Source of the DNA: Anaerolineae bacterium
Lineage (GTDB): Bacteria > Chloroflexota > Anaerolineae > 4572-78 > NAK82
Assembly: GCA_025062175.1 (NCBI GenBank)
Contig: JANXAX010000023.1
Span: forward strand, 1 to 16,053
Direction: 5' to 3'
DNA: 16,053 bases
Shown: piece after piece, positions 14,532 to 16,053 of the stretch
Position numbering within the stretch: the first letter of the stretch is position 1
Layout: each line of letters opens with the position of its first letter
Program-made: the position numbers and the translations under genes
Notes under the pieces: generated by a model
What the model was told of the DNA's origin: nothing
What the model saw: only the letters and a program-made list of their open reading frames with translations
Databases searched by the model: none

Positions 14532-15989
14532 CTATCGATCTGCCAGGATGTGCTGTATCTCTGCTTTGACGGCGTCGGGCAGTGGTTGCGGGCGATGGCT
14601 CTCCATCAGGCTGAGCGTGCGATCGCGCAGTCGCTCGCCGAGGCGCTTGCTGCCCGCTGCCTGCCATGCTTCGGCGCGACGACGGTCGAACAGCGCGGGT
14701 TGCCAAAATGCCCGGAAGTGTTCCAACGTATGCGCATCGCTCAGGTAGTCGCCCCCTGGACCCACGCGGTGGATGACTTCCAAGGCCATCGCCTCGGCAT
14801 CCAGCGGGATGCCCTGCAGCATCTGGCGTCCGAAATCGATCATTTCAGCGGTGAAGACGATCATCTCCGGCGAGGTGGTCAACCCGGCCTCCAGGTAGCC
14901 CACGTCGTGGACCAGGTTAGTGCCGGTCAACAGTGCCACCAGCACCGACATAGCGGCATCGGCGGCTGCCTGCTCGTCCATGACATTGCTGTCGGAATGG
15001 CCGGCATATCCCCATGTGGGCAGGCCGTAGTACCGGCCCATCTCCGCCACCGCGATGCGCGCCAGCTGGAACTCGGGCGCCCCATAGACGCTGATGGTGG
15101 TTTTCATGTCCATGTGGTGTAGTCCGCTGCCGAAGACAAACGGCGCGCCGGCGTGCTTGAGCTGATGGATCACCAGGCTGCTCAGCACCTCCGCTGTGCC
15201 GAGCACGAGCCCACCCGCCAGGGAAGCCGGCGCGGTGCCGCCCATCATCGGCGCCGGGGAATGCACCACTGGCAGGCGATGCTCTGCCATAAACAGCAGT
15301 TTCTCGGTGGCGGTGCGGCTGTGTTGCAGAGGCGAAGTCGGCTCGGAGTAGAGGAGCAGGGTCGGGTTGATCTGAAGCCGCTCCAGTCCGCCCGCGGCCG
15401 CTGCCGCCATCGCGGTGATCGCCTCGCAGTCTGCCCGGTCGTCGCACACGAACACAATCGGTTTCACCGTGTGCTCGAGCATCAGCGCAAACTGATGGCG
15501 ATACGTATTCGGGCGTGCACCGCCTGTTTCTCGAGCGGGAATGTCGGACGGGATGCCCATGGACATGACGAAGCTGAGCTGCGGCAACGCGTCTACCAGC
15601 CGGATGCAATCGATCACGTCCTGCGTGGTGAAGCGGCGCTTCTGCCCTGTGCGTGGATCGAGATAGTTGGGACAATCCGAGCCCGGGCCGAAGCTGACGT
15701 TGCGGCCGGCCAGCGATGCCACTACCTGGTCACTGCCTCGCGCACACAAGCCGATGTAAGAGGGCGCCTGTTGCAAAGCCCACTCCACCAGCGCAGCGGG
15801 GATCTTGACCAGGTTGGTGTCACAAACATAGGCCCCCGCGTCTTTGAGCAGCCGCAGCGCTTCGTCTTGGTGCACGCGCACCCCGGTGCGACGTAGCACT
15901 TCCAAAGCGGCGGCGTGAATCTGCTCACATTGGGCCGCATCCAACATGTGCAGGCGCGGCAGGGCTGAGGGACAAACAGCGTGTTTCAT
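14532..15989 (-). CDS. Trimethylamine methyltransferase (MttB) family protein, non-pyrrolysine
   Basis: A 485-residue TIM-barrel methyltransferase of the MttB superfamily. Typical blocks are LEVLRRTGVRVHQDEALRLL (~30-49), FGPGSDCPNYLDPRTG (~99-114), the Met/Gly-rich PAPMMGGTAPASLAGGLVLG and GYAGHSDSNVMDEQAAADA. LTGTNLVHDVGYLEAGLTTS is close to the region that holds pyrrolysine in archaeal MttB. The frame is open throughout with no amber codon, so this is a pyrrolysine-free homologue like the glycine betaine methyltransferase MtgB. Such enzymes move a methyl group from a quaternary amine to a corrinoid protein. No corrinoid protein or MtbA-like partner lies in the window; it may be upstream, beyond the right edge. 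The ATG at 15989 has an AGGAGAGAG ribosome site 6 nt upstream; an upstream in-frame ATG at 16037 would add 16 unconserved residues. The substrate is not determined by the sequence. Confidence 0.92.
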   Translation of the reverse strand: MKHAVCPSALPRLHMLDAAQCEQIHAAALEVLRRTGVRVHQDEALRLLKDAGAYVCDTNLVKIPAALVEWALQQAPSYIGLCARGSDQVVASLAGRNVSFGPGSDCPNYLDPRTGQKRRFTTQDVIDCIRLVDALPQLSFVMSMGIPSDIPARETGGARPNTYRHQFALMLEHTVKPIVFVCDDRADCEAITAMAAAAAGGLERLQINPTLLLYSEPTSPLQHSRTATEKLLFMAEHRLPVVHSPAPMMGGTAPASLAGGLVLGTAEVLSSLVIHQLKHAGAPFVFGSGLHHMDMKTTISVYGAPEFQLARIAVAEMGRYYGLPTWGYAGHSDSNVMDEQAAADAAMSVLVALLTGTNLVHDVGYLEAGLTTSPEMIVFTAEMIDFGRQMLQGIPLDAEAMALEVIHRVGPGGDYLSDAHTLEHFRAFWQPALFDRRRAEAWQAAGSKRLGERLRDRTLSLMESHRPQPLPDAVKAEIQHILADR

Positions 15990-16053
15990 AGAATCTCTCT
16001 CCTCAAGAGTTGTCGACTGCCTCGCAGGAGTATGCACTTAACCGTGGCGTTGC

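Noticed and set aside
14532..15989. Possible pyrrolysine codon in the MttB-family gene
   Set aside because: The frame reads through without any in-frame TAG and the length is normal for non-pyrrolysine homologues.
1..16053. CRISPR array, tRNA or rRNA, insertion sequence
   Set aside because: No regularly spaced direct repeats, no cloverleaf or rRNA-like stretch, and no transposase-like protein could be found on either strand by eye.

Overview
This 16 kb GC-rich window looks like a chromosomal segment of an anaerobic or facultatively anaerobic bacterium. The gene set (a four-subunit ferredoxin-linked 2-oxoacid oxidoreductase, a fused eukaryote-like phosphofructokinase, an Asp-type MurA, a non-pyrrolysine MttB-family protein and a molybdopterin oxidoreductase) together with the base composition suggests Chloroflexota (Anaerolineae-like). 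That placement is an inference from gene content; no rRNA or tRNA is present to confirm it.

Left part, all on the minus strand (1-4700). The window opens inside a sugar-type ABC importer ATPase, preceded by a textbook -35/-10 promoter and a leader of about 250 nt. Next to it lie the remains of a large helicase/DUF1998 gene, broken by several frameshifts, a stop codon and a large internal deletion. Upstream of that is an intact four-gene operon for a VorB/Kor-type 2-oxoacid:ferredoxin oxidoreductase, in the order delta (2x[4Fe-4S] ferredoxin), alpha, beta (TPP), gamma.

Middle part, all on the plus strand (5064-13921). A good sigma70-like promoter precedes a co-directional run of six genes with short or no gaps: a TPR protein, an S-adenosylmethionine hydrolase (DUF62), MurA, a histone-deacetylase-family hydrolase, a 753-residue two-domain 6-phosphofructokinase closely resembling animal and fungal PFK, and a DMSO-reductase-family molybdoenzyme whose reading frame is broken once near residue 143.

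Right part, minus strand (13888-16053). CutA overlaps the 3' end of the molybdoenzyme tail to tail. A roughly 300 bp spacer holding a cluster of small hairpins follows, and then an MttB-family (trimethylamine/betaine-type) methyltransferase with no in-frame amber codon.

The functional theme is central carbon and energy metabolism (glycolysis, reductive 2-oxoacid chemistry, one-carbon methyl transfer, Mo-enzyme redox) mixed with cell-wall synthesis. I do not see a clearly new multi-gene system. The most notable points are the eukaryote-like fused PFK with a degenerate C-half ATP site, the Cys-to-Asp MurA, the decayed defence-type helicase, and the hairpin cluster at 14309-14469.
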